A DNA stretch of 40,464 nucleotides from CAZHZT01 sp964537285 (GCA_964537285.1 CAZHZT010000039.1:1-40464), one strand, 5' to 3'; shown: positions 1 through 8,894, numbered from the stretch's first letter. The notes: generated from the sequence alone by a model not told the origin. Numbers and translations are program-made.

Positions 1-870
1 GATATGGATGGAGATACTTTTGGTACAGCATCGATTGCTTTGGATACATGCCTGGATGTTCCACCCCAAGGATTTGTTAGTAATGCTTTGGATTGTGATG
101 ATACGAATCCGGACATAAATCCTTCGGCTACAGAAGTATGTGATGGAGTGGATAACAATTGTAATGGAATGAATAATGAAGGCTTAGTGCTATTTACGTA
201 TTTTAGGGATGCCGATAATGATTCTTTTGGCACCAGCGATGTATTCATTGACACTTGCTTAGGAGATGCCCCAATGGGTTTTGTAACGAATGATTTTGAC
301 TGTGATGATAATAACGAAAATATTAATCCGAACGCCACAGAAATTTGTGATAGTTTAGATAATAATTGCAATGATATGGTAGATGACAGCCTGCCTGTTT
401 TTACGTACTATCTGGATAGTGACGAAGATACTTACGGTGATCCAGACCAATTTATTGAGGTTTGTGATGACTTGCCTCCCCCTATGTATGTTTCCAATAA
501 TGAGGATTGCGATGATGGCAATGCAATGATTAACCCAATGGCAGAAGAAGTATTGGATAGCCTGGACAATGATTGCAATGGATATATAGATGATGGAGTT
601 AGTTCTATTTCCAACATTGAGGATGAAGCTTTTCAATTATTCCCCAATCCATTAAAAGAGGACGTACTAACAGTACAATATACTGGATCGAAAAGCTGGC
701 GTTATGAAATTTATACGATGGAAGGTGTTTTAATGCAGCATGGAGACTTGGAGCTCATGCAGAATGCGGCTGTGTTACGTTTGCTTGATCTCCCTACAGG
801 GAGCTACATAGTGGTTTTTTCTAGTAGGGATGGAGAAAGTAGGGTGATGAGGAAGGTCGTGCGGATGTGA
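1..870 (+). CDS. Secreted MopE-type repeat protein with T9SS sorting domain, 3' end only
   Basis: The reading frame is open from base 1, so the N-terminus lies outside the window. About three copies of a ~68-residue repeat are visible. Each has an acidic DxDxDxFG-like segment, a Cys followed by an aromatic-rich stretch, then the motif DCDDxNxxINPxAxExCDxxDNNCNG. This matches the putative metal-binding (MopE-like) repeat of large secreted proteins; the third copy has lost the Cys before the final DxxDNDCNG. After residue ~200 comes a typical type IX secretion C-terminal domain: FQLFPNPL, a YTMEG-like strand, LDLPTGSYIV and a final RKVVRM. Known for the family: such proteins are exported by Sec, moved across the outer membrane by T9SS and anchored or released at the surface. 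Ca2+ or metal binding by the acidic repeats is inference. Confidence 0.85.
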   Translation, partial: DMDGDTFGTASIALDTCLDVPPQGFVSNALDCDDTNPDINPSATEVCDGVDNNCNGMNNEGLVLFTYFRDADNDSFGTSDVFIDTCLGDAPMGFVTNDFDCDDNNENINPNATEICDSLDNNCNDMVDDSLPVFTYYLDSDEDTYGDPDQFIEVCDDLPPPMYVSNNEDCDDGNAMINPMAEEVLDSLDNDCNGYIDDGVSSISNIEDEAFQLFPNPLKEDVLTVQYTGSKSWRYEIYTMEGVLMQHGDLELMQNAAVLRLLDLPTGSYIVVFSSRDGESRVMRKVVRM

Positions 871-964
871 TTTTAGAGAGCAAGAGATATTATTTTTATT
901 TGTTTTGCTGTAAAAGAATGCTGGTTCTGGATGATTTCATTTGGTAAACGCTATAAGAAAAAAA

Positions 965-1349
965 GCAGGCCGTTAGGCTTGCCTGATTTTAGCCCCAGGT
1001 CCTCCTTGGGAAAAGGATATTCTAACTAGTTTCTTCTTTGTAGCGGTAGCACCAATGCCGTCAACTTAAGCTCTTTATAGCCCGGCACTTCAGTGCCGGG
1101 GGGAATAATTATCAGATTGGGCTTTAGCCCTTTTGTTATTAATAGGCTAAAGCCCCGATAAATCTTAACACGACATCCGGCGCTAAAGCGCCAGGCAAAG
1201 AAAAAGCTTAAGTTGACGGCATTGAACGGTAACCTACAACACAAGAACAATAGCCTAGATGTGCTTCCGCTACGCGGAAGTTGATCTCTAATACCTCTTA
1301 TAACCCTGGGAGGCCCCAGGGCTACGATCAGGCAGACCTAACGGCCTGC
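965..1349. repeat. Nested inverted-repeat element filling the 871-1511 gap
   Basis: The outer arms are about 35 bp each, 965-999 and 1315-1349, imperfectly complementary (start GCAGGCCGTTAGGC, end CCTAACGGCCTGC). Inside lies a second, perfect 20-bp inverted repeat, 1053-1072 and 1205-1224. Between these are short hairpins such as 1264-1270/1274-1280 (CTTCCGC/GCGGAAG) and pairs built on CCCGGCACT/AGTGCCGGG and GGGCTTTAGCCC. No convincing gene is present in 871-1511. The nesting suggests one palindromic element inserted in another. Confidence 0.7.
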
Positions 1350-1500
1350 ATAAGGGCTTCCTAAATTAATTTCGACCAAATAAAATCATCTAGCAGCCAA
1401 AAACAACCATCCCTGCATAAAAAATTACCCTACCTCAGGCTGTGCACTGGCAACTTCACAATTATAATTCTTATTTTTATGAATATTTAGAAAATTTATT

Positions 1501-1508
1501 TAACTTTG
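1501..1508 (+). promoter_or_regulatory. Bacteroidota -7 element (TAACTTTG) upstream of the TetR gene
   Basis: TAACTTTG fits the Bacteroidota -7 consensus TAnnTTTG exactly, in an AT-rich stretch; no clear -33 TTG is seen 20 nt upstream. It lies only three bases before the GTG at 1512, so transcription would start at or after that codon. This argues for leaderless translation or for a downstream start (TTG at 1542). Confidence 0.4.
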
Positions 1509-1511
1509 TAA

Positions 1512-2063
1512 GTGAGTACTTACTATAACTCGAGTGTTGCTTTGACGGATAAAAAGAAAAGAATACTGGAAGTGGCATTGACCTTATTTGCAAATGAGGG
1601 CTACAATGCGGTCTCTACGTCAATGATAGCTAAACATGCTGAAGTATCGGAAGCCTTGATTTTTCGCCATTTTGGGAATAAAAAAGGTTTACTCGATGCT
1701 TTGAATGATGAAGTGAAAGCCAAACTGCAGGATGCTGCTGTACCTGTTCTACAAGAGGAAAATCCGAAAGCAACCCTGCAGAAATTGATTCATCTTACTT
1801 TTGAAGTAGATGAATCAGAGTACGATTTTTGGCGATTGCAGTTTAAACTAAAATGGGAAAAGGAGTACTATAATCCTGAAAAAATGCAACCTATAAAGGA
1901 CAAGTTGAAGTGGGCTTTTCATTCACTCGGTTATAAGGAACCTGAAACAGAAGCAAAGTTTTTAATGCAGTTTCTCGACAGCGTTTTTATAGGGATACTT
2001 CAGGAAGGAAAAGCCGCTCAATTAAGGTTTAAAGATTATTTAATCGACAAATACGGTCTTTAA
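1512..2063 (+). CDS. TetR/AcrR-family transcriptional regulator
   Basis: 183 residues from GTG 1512, usual length for the family. The N-terminal helix-turn-helix is clear at about residues 12-60: KKRILEVALTLFANEGY, then TSMIAKHAEVSEALIFRHF and NKKGLL, the classic TetR_N pattern. The C-terminal half is the variable ligand-binding and dimerisation domain; its ligand cannot be read. The start is uncertain: a -7 promoter element ends at 1508, so TTG 1542 (giving MTDKKKRIL) may be the true start. The cytochrome gene follows after 11 bp, so it probably heads or controls the molybdenum-hydroxylase operon; autorepression and substrate sensing are inferred. Confidence 0.85.
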   Translation: MSTYYNSSVALTDKKKRILEVALTLFANEGYNAVSTSMIAKHAEVSEALIFRHFGNKKGLLDALNDEVKAKLQDAAVPVLQEENPKATLQKLIHLTFEVDESEYDFWRLQFKLKWEKEYYNPEKMQPIKDKLKWAFHSLGYKEPETEAKFLMQFLDSVFIGILQEGKAAQLRFKDYLIDKYGL

Positions 2064-2074
2064 AATTTATCATT

Positions 2075-2689
2075 ATGAAAGTTTCCAATTTTTACTACCT
2101 CTTTTTTGCTGCATGTTTGGTAACGCTGACATTCGGCTTGCCCGTTGAAAACCTGAATGGAAAAAAAGGTTTCTCCTCCGGGGAGAAGGCCCTAAGTTTT
2201 GATGAGGATACTCCTTTCGATAAGATGATGACGGTGCTCACCCACAAGCGTTGCATCAACTGCCATCCTGCTGGCGATCAACCTCTACAAGGAGAAGATA
2301 GTCATATCCATAATTTTGGGGTAGAAAGAGGGCCGGATAATCATGGTGTGGCAGCTTTGCGCTGCGAGAGTTGCCATCAGCATGAAAATAACAACCTCTC
2401 TGGAGTTCCGGGCGCTCCTGAGTGGAGCCTGGCTCCTCGCAGTATGGCCTGGGAGGGCTTAAGCCGGACAGAAATCGCCAAATCCATGCTTGATAAAGAA
2501 AATAACGGGGGCAGAACACTTGAAGAGGTTGTAGAGCATCTTACAGAGCACGAACTGGTGTTGTGGGCCTGGGAACCGGGCATTGATGCCAATGGAGACC
2601 CTAGAGAAAAGCCGCCCGTGCCAAAAGAAGAATATATCGAAGCTGTAAAAGCATGGGCCGCAAACGGTGCAATCATTCCAAACGAATAA
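2075..2689 (+). CDS. Diheme c-type cytochrome of a molybdenum hydroxylase
   Basis: 204 residues with an N-terminal signal peptide (hydrophobic stretch, residues ~5-22). Two haem-attachment motifs are visible: C60-I-N-C63-H64 and C97-E-S-C100-H101. This puts the mature protein in the periplasm with two covalently bound haems. The next two genes encode an isoquinoline-1-oxidoreductase-like FeS subunit and molybdopterin subunit; periplasmic cytochromes commonly accept electrons from such enzymes, so that role is inferred from context. It follows the TetR gene by 11 bp. A 109-bp gap with a GTTAACGG palindrome separates it from the FeS subunit. Confidence 0.8.
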   Translation: MKVSNFYYLFFAACLVTLTFGLPVENLNGKKGFSSGEKALSFDEDTPFDKMMTVLTHKRCINCHPAGDQPLQGEDSHIHNFGVERGPDNHGVAALRCESCHQHENNNLSGVPGAPEWSLAPRSMAWEGLSRTEIAKSMLDKENNGGRTLEEVVEHLTEHELVLWAWEPGIDANGDPREKPPVPKEEYIEAVKAWAANGAIIPNE

Positions 2690-2693
2690 CTAA

Positions 2694-2783
2694 TAGCGGT
2701 TAACGGGGAACGGTTAACGGGAAGGAAGGAGGTATTTTGTTATAGTCGAGAATATAGAACTTGTTGCGTTCCCCGTTCGTCAC
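2694..2783. repeat. GTTAACGG-rich palindrome, copy A
   Basis: Between the cytochrome and FeS-subunit genes, tandem GGTTAACGGGGAACGG units are followed by CGTTCCCCGTTCG, complementary to the GGGGAACG part. The same family occurs at 12693-12808 and 34812-34907. Confidence 0.55.
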
Positions 2784-2798
2784 TAAAAAAATTATATT

Positions 2799-3266
2799 AT
2801 GAAAATATCTTTTACTATTAACGGAACATCACAGACTGTAGATGTAGACGGAAACACCCCTCTTCTGTGGGTAGTTAGAGATGTGTTGGATTTGAAGGGC
2901 ACGAAGTTCGGCTGCGGGAAAGCAGCTTGCGGTGCTTGTACGCTTCACATTGAAGGCGAAGCTGTTCGTTCCTGTTCCTATGCAGTAAAATTTGCAGAGG
3001 GTAAAAATATTACTACCATTGAAGGCTTATCCGACGGCGAAAACCTTCATCCTGTTCAGCAAGCCTGGATGGAAGAGATTGTACCTCAGTGTGGGTACTG
3101 CCAACCTGGTTTCATTATGGCTACGGCTGCGCTTATTGAAAAAATACCGCAACCCACGGATGATGACATCGATCAAAATATTGTTAACATTTGTCGCTGT
3201 GGTACTTACTTTAGAATGCGGAAAGCGATTCATCGAGCCGCAGAAATTAAAAATACTAACATTTAA
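2799..3266 (+). CDS. iorA: 2Fe-2S subunit of xanthine-oxidase-family hydroxylase (IorA-like)
   Basis: 155 residues, standard for the small subunit. The N-terminal plant-type ferredoxin domain has C39, C44, C47 and C59 (FGCGKAACGACTLHIEG). The C-terminal all-alpha domain carries the second cluster ligands C98, C101, C132 and C134 (QCGYCQPGF and CRCGTY). In this enzyme family the two clusters pass electrons from the molybdenum centre in the large subunit to an acceptor, here probably the neighbouring cytochrome c. The large-subunit gene begins 12 bp downstream. The closest named family is the isoquinoline 1-oxidoreductase type, but the true substrate is unknown. Confidence 0.9.
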   Translation: MKISFTINGTSQTVDVDGNTPLLWVVRDVLDLKGTKFGCGKAACGACTLHIEGEAVRSCSYAVKFAEGKNITTIEGLSDGENLHPVQQAWMEEIVPQCGYCQPGFIMATAALIEKIPQPTDDDIDQNIVNICRCGTYFRMRKAIHRAAEIKNTNI

Positions 3267-3278
3267 ACTCCAATAATC

Positions 3279-5441
3279 ATGAGTGAAAAGAAAAAGAAAA
3301 AAGGCTTTTCGAGAAGAAAATTCCTCATTCGTTCTACGATAGGTGCTGGTGTCATGGTCGGAGCGGTATTAATTGGTCGCAATCCTTTCAGGCGCTTTGC
3401 AGCAGATATAGCTAATTCTGCAGAAGCCCCATTTTTCGGAGAGACAGAGAATCCAATGGTTTGGTTTGAAGTTACTATAGATAACCAAATTATAATCCAT
3501 AGCCCTAAAGTGGAAATGGGGCAGGGGACTTTTACCGGCCTTGCCCAGTTAGCAGCAGATGAGTTCGAAGTGGAAATGGATCGGATTAAGGTCGTTCATG
3601 CCTCTAGTGGTCAGAATCTGGATGGCTTTTCTACGGGTGGAAGTACTTCTATCGCTAGCCTCTGGACTCCTGTAAGAGAAATGGCCGCAACCATGCGGGA
3701 AATGCTCGCTATAGAAGCTGGAAAACTAATGGGGGTTGAGAAAGCTAGTTTGTCCAATAATAATGGTGTATTCACTGCCAATGGAAAATCTTTATCCTAT
3801 GGAGAGGTTGTCGCAGCCGTAACGGAATGGGAAATTCCTGACACACCTCCTTTAAAACCCCGCGAAGCACACAAATTCATTGGCAAGCCGATTCCCAGAG
3901 TGGATCTAAAAGATAAAGTGGTTGGCGAGCCTATTTTTGGCTTAGATGCGGTAATGCCGGATATGTTGTATGGGGCGGTAGTGCGGCCAGACAGAGTAGG
4001 GGCCGTGTATGTAGATGCTGATATCAGTGAGGCAGAGAAAATGCCGGGTGTTGTAAAAATTGTCAAAGAACCTGATTTTGTGGGCGTTGTCGCTACTTCA
4101 AGGATGGAAGCTGAACTGGCCAAAAGAGCTATTAAAGTAAAATGGAACATCGACAGGGAATGGACCTCAGAAGATATTGAGGAAATGATCTTGGTGGGAA
4201 AGGGGAATCCCGTAGAAATCCAAAGGCAAGGAAGGGCTAAAAGAATCCTGGAAGGAGAAGACGTTATTCAGGCGGAATACAAAAGTCCTATTGGAGCGCA
4301 TGCACAAATGGAGCCCAACGGATCAGTGGCTTACGTAGAAGGAGACAAAGCCACTGTTTTGATTTCTACCCAAGTTGTGAGCATCACCCGAAATGAAGTA
4401 GCTAAAAGGTTAGGACTGGATAAAGAAAATGTAATTATCCAACCTACTTATTTGGGCGGTGGTTTTGGGCGCAGATTGCATACGCCGAATGCGGTTCATG
4501 CGGCGGTGCTTTCAAAGGCAGTAGGCAAGCCGGTAAAATATTTCCTTAATAGAAAAGAAGAGTTTCAAAATGATACTTTTCGACCGCCAACGCATCATGT
4601 ACTAAAAGCGAAGTTAAATGAAAATGGATTAATCGAAGCGATTGAACACAATCTTTCCAGTGGAGATGTCATGTTTGGCTCCCCTCTTTTTCCAGCCATT
4701 TCTGCGCCTATTCTGGGAGCTGATGTTGGAGCCTGGAGAGGGGGAATGATTCAATACGGAGGGATTCCCAATTTTAGTGCTACTTCATGGCGCGTTAAAC
4801 TTCCTTTTGCCACCAGTTGGTGGCGAAGTTTAGGTCTTTTAGCGAATACCTTTGCAATAGAAAGCTTTATGGATGAACTAGCCATTAAAGCGGGCAAAGA
4901 CCCTGTGCAATTTCGCCTCGATCAAATTCAAGATGATAAAGCCGGTTTCCGCCTGAAAGAAGTCATCAAGGCTGCCGCTGAAAAAGCAGGTTGGAAAGAT
5001 GGTGTTGAAAATGGCCGGGCTATGGGCTTTGCGGCTTCTACGGATGCAACAACTCCCTGCGCGCATGTGGCGGAAGTTTCTGTGGAAGGAAAGCGCATTA
5101 TTGTTCATAAAGTGACTTGCGCGCTCGATCCCGGGATCGCCGTAAATCCGGATCAGGTTCGGGCTCAGTGTGAAGGCTCTATTATTATGGGACTGAGTGC
5201 CGCTATGTATGAAAAAATGACAGTCAAAAAGGGGCAGCTACAGCCAATCATCTATGGCCCTTACAAAATGGCTCTGATGAAAGATGCACCCAAGGATATT
5301 GATGTCGTTTTACTGGAGAACCATGACAAACCTGGGCCTGTTGGTGAACCTCCTATGGGACCGATCGGAGCCGCTATTGCCAATGCTGTTTTCCGCATTA
5401 CCGGGCAAAGATTGAGAGAAATGCCACTTGAATTGGTCTAG
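3279..5441 (+). CDS. iorB: Molybdopterin-binding subunit of xanthine-oxidase-family hydroxylase (IorB-like)
   Basis: 720 residues. The N-terminus has a twin-arginine signal (SRRKFL followed by a hydrophobic stretch, residues ~11-40), so the folded, cofactor-loaded enzyme is exported to the periplasm. Further on are molybdopterin-binding landmarks: GGSTSIASLW near 115, GGGFGRRLHTPNA near 395-405, and GEPPMGPIGAA near the C-terminus, with Glu690 in the position of the catalytic base of the family. Family knowledge: hydroxylation of an aldehyde or N-heterocycle at a Mo centre. The IorB type carries its own export signal and lacks a FAD subunit, which agrees with the absence of a FAD gene here. 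Substrate not readable. Confidence 0.9.
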   Translation: MSEKKKKKGFSRRKFLIRSTIGAGVMVGAVLIGRNPFRRFAADIANSAEAPFFGETENPMVWFEVTIDNQIIIHSPKVEMGQGTFTGLAQLAADEFEVEMDRIKVVHASSGQNLDGFSTGGSTSIASLWTPVREMAATMREMLAIEAGKLMGVEKASLSNNNGVFTANGKSLSYGEVVAAVTEWEIPDTPPLKPREAHKFIGKPIPRVDLKDKVVGEPIFGLDAVMPDMLYGAVVRPDRVGAVYVDADISEAEKMPGVVKIVKEPDFVGVVATSRMEAELAKRAIKVKWNIDREWTSEDIEEMILVGKGNPVEIQRQGRAKRILEGEDVIQAEYKSPIGAHAQMEPNGSVAYVEGDKATVLISTQVVSITRNEVAKRLGLDKENVIIQPTYLGGGFGRRLHTPNAVHAAVLSKAVGKPVKYFLNRKEEFQNDTFRPPTHHVLKAKLNENGLIEAIEHNLSSGDVMFGSPLFPAISAPILGADVGAWRGGMIQYGGIPNFSATSWRVKLPFATSWWRSLGLLANTFAIESFMDELAIKAGKDPVQFRLDQIQDDKAGFRLKEVIKAAAEKAGWKDGVENGRAMGFAASTDATTPCAHVAEVSVEGKRIIVHKVTCALDPGIAVNPDQVRAQCEGSIIMGLSAAMYEKMTVKKGQLQPIIYGPYKMALMKDAPKDIDVVLLENHDKPGPVGEPPMGPIGAAIANAVFRITGQRLREMPLELV

Positions 5442-5511
5442 TGCTTCAAGAACTAGTAACATGAGGAGGCTGCCTGGTAAGTAATTCGTGTGCCTTGGAA
5501 GGGGTGTTTTC

Positions 5512-5574
5512 TATTGAAGGGTGTTCTTTTGGGAATTTTTTACTAAAAAATTCCCAAAAGAACACCCTTCAATA
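5512..5574 (+). terminator. 30-bp perfect hairpin after the hydroxylase genes
   Basis: Arms 5512-5541 and 5545-5574 are perfectly complementary over 30 bp with a 3-nt loop (ACT). The loop is flanked by T6 and A6 runs, so it can act as a terminator in either direction. Its length and perfection resemble the hairpins at 7329-7389 and 39330-39394. Confidence 0.65.
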
Positions 5575-5648
5575 AAGAAAATTTCCTGCCAGTCGCGACG
5601 AACATACTTATGAGACATCCCATCATGTTTAACCTTTAATATATTTTC

Positions 5649-6662
5649 ATGACGTACGAGTTTTTAAATATTGTAGAAAAGGCGTTGGAGTTCCAGTCTA
5701 AAGAATTAAAAACGGTTTTAGTAACCATCGTAAAGCTGGAAGGCACCTCCTACCGCCGCCCGGGAGCGCGGATGTTGATTGCTGAAAACGGGGAAATGGT
5801 TGGAGCTGTTAGCGGAGGCTGTGTTGAAAAAGAGATTTTTGAACGGGCGGCCTTTGTTTTTGAGACCGGGCAATCCTTGATGATGACCTATGATGGGAGG
5901 AAAAACTTAGGTTGTGCCGGGATTATCTATTTGTTGATCGAGCCTTTTTTTGTGGAACCTGTGTTGCAGCAAAAACTCGATCTTGCCATAAAAGAGCGAG
6001 CAAGTTTCGGGCTTAAATCTTCTTACATACCCAAAGATGGAGCAACAGGGAATTTTAAAACAGAAGTTCAATTTCAAGATGGATCAATAGCTTATTTTTC
6101 TGCAAATAGTGCAAATGAGCCTGAAGCTATTAAATTCAAGCAAGTAATCAATCCCCGGTTTAAACTACTCATCATTGGCGGGCATCACGATGCTGTTCAG
6201 CTTTGTAAAATGGCCCATTCAATTGGCTGGGAGGTACATGTATTGACTTGTGTTAAAAATCCAAAGGAATTATCTGAATTTCCGGGAGCTGCGTCCGTGA
6301 ATTCTCCAATGCCCAATGAAGCGGATCTTTCTCATTTGGATGAAAATACGGCGGCCATCCTGATGTCCCATAATTTTCCCTTAGACCTGATTTATTTGCA
6401 ACTATTGCAAGATAAAGAACTGCCTTATGTGGGGATGTTAGGTTCCAGAAAGCGGAAAGAGAAATTGGTGGAGGAATTGCAAAATGAAACCAATTCGCTT
6501 ACTTACTCTTTTATTGAATCATTATATGCACCTGCGGGCTTAAACATCGGTGCCGAAACACCAGAAGAGATCGCCTTATCCATTTTGTCAGAAATAATGG
6601 CGGTTACCCGTTCTAAAAAGCCACATTCGCTTAGAGCGCTAAGCGGAGGAATACATGCCTGA
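5649..6662 (+). CDS. XdhC/CoxI-family molybdenum hydroxylase maturation protein
   Basis: 337 residues. The N-terminal XdhC_CoxI domain shows GTSYRRPGARMLI and GAVSGGCVEKEI (about residues 31-64) and LGCAG near 90. The C-terminal Rossmann-type domain starts at about 173 with LLIIGGHHDAVQLC and holds VGMLGSRKRKEKL near 270. Family role: XdhC binds the molybdenum cofactor, promotes its sulfuration and inserts it into xanthine-dehydrogenase-type enzymes. It is placed directly after the hydroxylase subunits and overlaps the next gene by 8 bp, so it is probably their dedicated maturation factor in the cytoplasm before TAT export. Confidence 0.9.
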   Translation: MTYEFLNIVEKALEFQSKELKTVLVTIVKLEGTSYRRPGARMLIAENGEMVGAVSGGCVEKEIFERAAFVFETGQSLMMTYDGRKNLGCAGIIYLLIEPFFVEPVLQQKLDLAIKERASFGLKSSYIPKDGATGNFKTEVQFQDGSIAYFSANSANEPEAIKFKQVINPRFKLLIIGGHHDAVQLCKMAHSIGWEVHVLTCVKNPKELSEFPGAASVNSPMPNEADLSHLDENTAAILMSHNFPLDLIYLQLLQDKELPYVGMLGSRKRKEKLVEELQNETNSLTYSFIESLYAPAGLNIGAETPEEIALSILSEIMAVTRSKKPHSLRALSGGIHA

Positions 6663-7242
6663 GTCTATTCCCGTTTTAATCCTCGCTGCTGGGAAGGCAA
6701 GCCGCATGGGCTCGCCCAAGCAGTTGAAACCGATTAAGGGCAAGCCAATGCTTTTGCATGTGATCGACAGGGCTTTAGCGGTTTCTGAGAAGGTCTATGT
6801 GGTGTTAGGTGCTCATGCTGATGAGGTTGAAAAAATCTTACCTAAAGGCTCCTCTATTCAATTTATCCATAACCCTAAATGGGAGGAAGGCTTGGGGCGT
6901 AGCATCGCCTTCGGGGTCAATTTTATACAACAAAAAGAGGCAGATGCCCAAGCTGTCATGGTTTTGTTGGGAGATCAACCCTTTGTAAGTTCTGACTACT
7001 TGAAGGAAATGTTCCATGTGTTTGAGGCACAGGCTCCACCTGCTATAGTTGCTTCTCAATATCCCAAAAATATTGGTGTTCCTGCTGTTTTTCCCAGGCA
7101 ACATTTTCCTGCTTTGGTTGAATTAACGGGCGATCGTGGAGCGAAAGCACTGATGGCCAGGGAAGATGTCATTGCTTTGCAACCTCCTTTAATGGATTTG
7201 CGAGATATTGATACAGAGGAGGATTGGAAGGAAGTGGAGTAG
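6655..7242 (+). CDS. mocA: MobA-like NTP transferase, probable molybdenum cofactor cytidylyltransferase (MocA)
   Basis: 195 residues. The nucleotidyltransferase signature LILAAGKASRMGSPKQL lies at residues 8-24, followed by GKPMLLHVIDRAL and, near 100, LLGDQPFV. The overlap with xdhC (6655-6662) shows translational coupling. MocA-type enzymes add CMP to molybdopterin, giving the MCD cofactor used by xanthine-oxidase-family hydroxylases such as the IorAB-like pair upstream. Size and neighbourhood favour MocA over MobA (GMP transfer for DMSO-reductase-family enzymes), though the two cannot be separated by motif alone. Confidence 0.8.
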   Translation: MPESIPVLILAAGKASRMGSPKQLKPIKGKPMLLHVIDRALAVSEKVYVVLGAHADEVEKILPKGSSIQFIHNPKWEEGLGRSIAFGVNFIQQKEADAQAVMVLLGDQPFVSSDYLKEMFHVFEAQAPPAIVASQYPKNIGVPAVFPRQHFPALVELTGDRGAKALMAREDVIALQPPLMDLRDIDTEEDWKEVE

Positions 7243-7307
7243 CGGCTACAATACCTGAATTGAAAATGCTTGTACGCTAGCGGTCTCCGACCCGATGCAG
7301 GCCATAA

Positions 7308-7389
7308 AGCAAGTCTCCAGACTTGCTATTATCATAAATTTTAGACAAATTGGGAATGCAATTCCCAATTTGTCTAAAATTTATGATAA
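7308..7389. repeat. Two tandem hairpins, the second covering the next start codon
   Basis: First hairpin: 7308-7316/7319-7327 (AGCAAGTCT/AGACTTGCT). Second: perfect 29-bp arms 7329-7357 and 7361-7389 with a 3-nt loop GCA. They follow mocA, so they may terminate it. The ATG of the ATPase gene (7383-7385) lies in the 3' arm, so it would be hidden in RNA that folds this way. Confidence 0.7.
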
Positions 7390-8543
7390 AAAGAGATTTA
7401 CTTACCAAAGCAGATGAACTGCTGCAAAAATTTCCAGTGATTGCAATCACTGGCCCCCGGCAATCAGGGAAGACGACCTTGTCAAAACTGTTAAGGCCTG
7501 ATTACAAATACGTTAACCTTGAACTACTTGACAACAGGGCTTTTGCCGAAGAAGATCCCAGAGGTTTCTTAAAAGCCTACCAATCGGGTGTTATTTTAGA
7601 TGAAGTACAATATGTACCAAGTCTTTTCCCATACATAAAAGACTTGACAGATACTAAAAACGCAAGCGGGGAGTATATTCTTACCGGCTCGCAGCATTTT
7701 CTTTTGCTGGAAAAAATTACCCAATCTCTTGCTGGTCGAGTAGCCCTCCTACAGCTGCTTCCTTTATCGCTTCAAGAGCTTCAGGAGGCCGATCAAGCCC
7801 CTAAAGAGCCCGAAGACTTCATTTGGAATGGTGGATACCCGAGGCTTTACAACGAAAATATTAATCCTCTTGATTTTTACCCAAGTTATATACAAACCTA
7901 TGTAGAAAGGGATGTACGACAAATTATTAAAGTAAATAACTTGAGATTATTTCGTCAATTTTTAGTTGCTTGTGCAGGCAGGGTCGGGCAGCTGGTCAAC
8001 TTTTCGGAATTAGGTAATATATTAGGTATTGACCACAAAACAGTAAAATCATGGATAAGCATATTGGAAGCAAGTTATATCGTTTTTTTACTTCCTCCTT
8101 TTTATAGAAACTTTGAAAAGCGCATTGTTAAATCTCCAAAGCTCTACTTTTACGATACGGGGCTGGCTTGTTCATTACTCAATATTACTTCCTCGGATCA
8201 AGTAAACGCTCATTTTGCTAAAGGAGGCTTATTTGAAAATATGATCATTCAAGAATTGCTTAAAACAGGCTATAATCAAGGGCAACGGCCGGGTTTTTAT
8301 TTCTGGCGGGACCGCAATCAACAAGAAATTGACTTGCTTTTTGAAAGAAATGGGAAAATTACAGCCATTGAAATTAAAGCTGGTAAGACTATTAATAATC
8401 GTTTTTTTAAAAACTTGTACGCTTTTCAAAATATGGCGGGTAAGGATCAGACTCGGTTGTTTTGTGTTTATGGTGGGGAGCAGGAACAGCATAGGTCGGA
8501 GGTGATTGTATTGCCGTGGGATAGGTTGGAGGGGATCTTATAA
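7383..8543 (+). CDS. ATP-binding protein, AAA_14/DUF4143 family
   Basis: 386 residues from ATG 7383 (MIKRDLLTKADELL). A start at 7350 would translate the palindrome and is rejected. Walker A is GPRQSGKTT at residues 24-32 and Walker B is ILDEVQYVP at 71-79, the usual form in this family. The C-terminal DUF4143 domain ends with EIDLLFERNGKITAIEIKAGK, resembling a PD-(D/E)XK nuclease core (E-x-D ... E-x-K). These proteins are common, scattered and of unclear function; links to toxin-antitoxin or mobile DNA are proposed for some. It stands alone, with the start codon in a hairpin. Confidence 0.85.
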   Translation: MIKRDLLTKADELLQKFPVIAITGPRQSGKTTLSKLLRPDYKYVNLELLDNRAFAEEDPRGFLKAYQSGVILDEVQYVPSLFPYIKDLTDTKNASGEYILTGSQHFLLLEKITQSLAGRVALLQLLPLSLQELQEADQAPKEPEDFIWNGGYPRLYNENINPLDFYPSYIQTYVERDVRQIIKVNNLRLFRQFLVACAGRVGQLVNFSELGNILGIDHKTVKSWISILEASYIVFLLPPFYRNFEKRIVKSPKLYFYDTGLACSLLNITSSDQVNAHFAKGGLFENMIIQELLKTGYNQGQRPGFYFWRDRNQQEIDLLFERNGKITAIEIKAGKTINNRFFKNLYAFQNMAGKDQTRLFCVYGGEQEQHRSEVIVLPWDRLEGIL

Positions 8544-8894
8544 GTGTCATTGTACAGAAAAACGTGAAATAGGGTCCGAGATGACCTCGGAACCAGCATC
8601 TGGCCTTCGGAACCCAAAGGTACGGCGAGGCCTTCCAACAAAGCCTGAGGAAAAAAGGACAAGTAAAATGGGTAGGGTATTATTTTCCTGATCCCTAATG
8701 TGTTTTTTGAGAGGATTGAGAGGCAGTTTGTAAAAACTTCATTTCAGTCGAACCTCAGGTAACTCGGCAAAGTGGCTGACCTATTTTGCTCATCACATTT
8801 CATTTTAACTCTGCCTTTGGCTATTTTACCCCAACCTATGCTCATTTCATGTAGTTATTTAGCCCACAGTGACTGATTTGCGCATAATTTTGTG

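Noticed and set aside
8506..8691. 61-residue plus-strand ORF after the ATPase
   Set aside because: Overlaps the ATPase 3' end, low-complexity composition, no family match.
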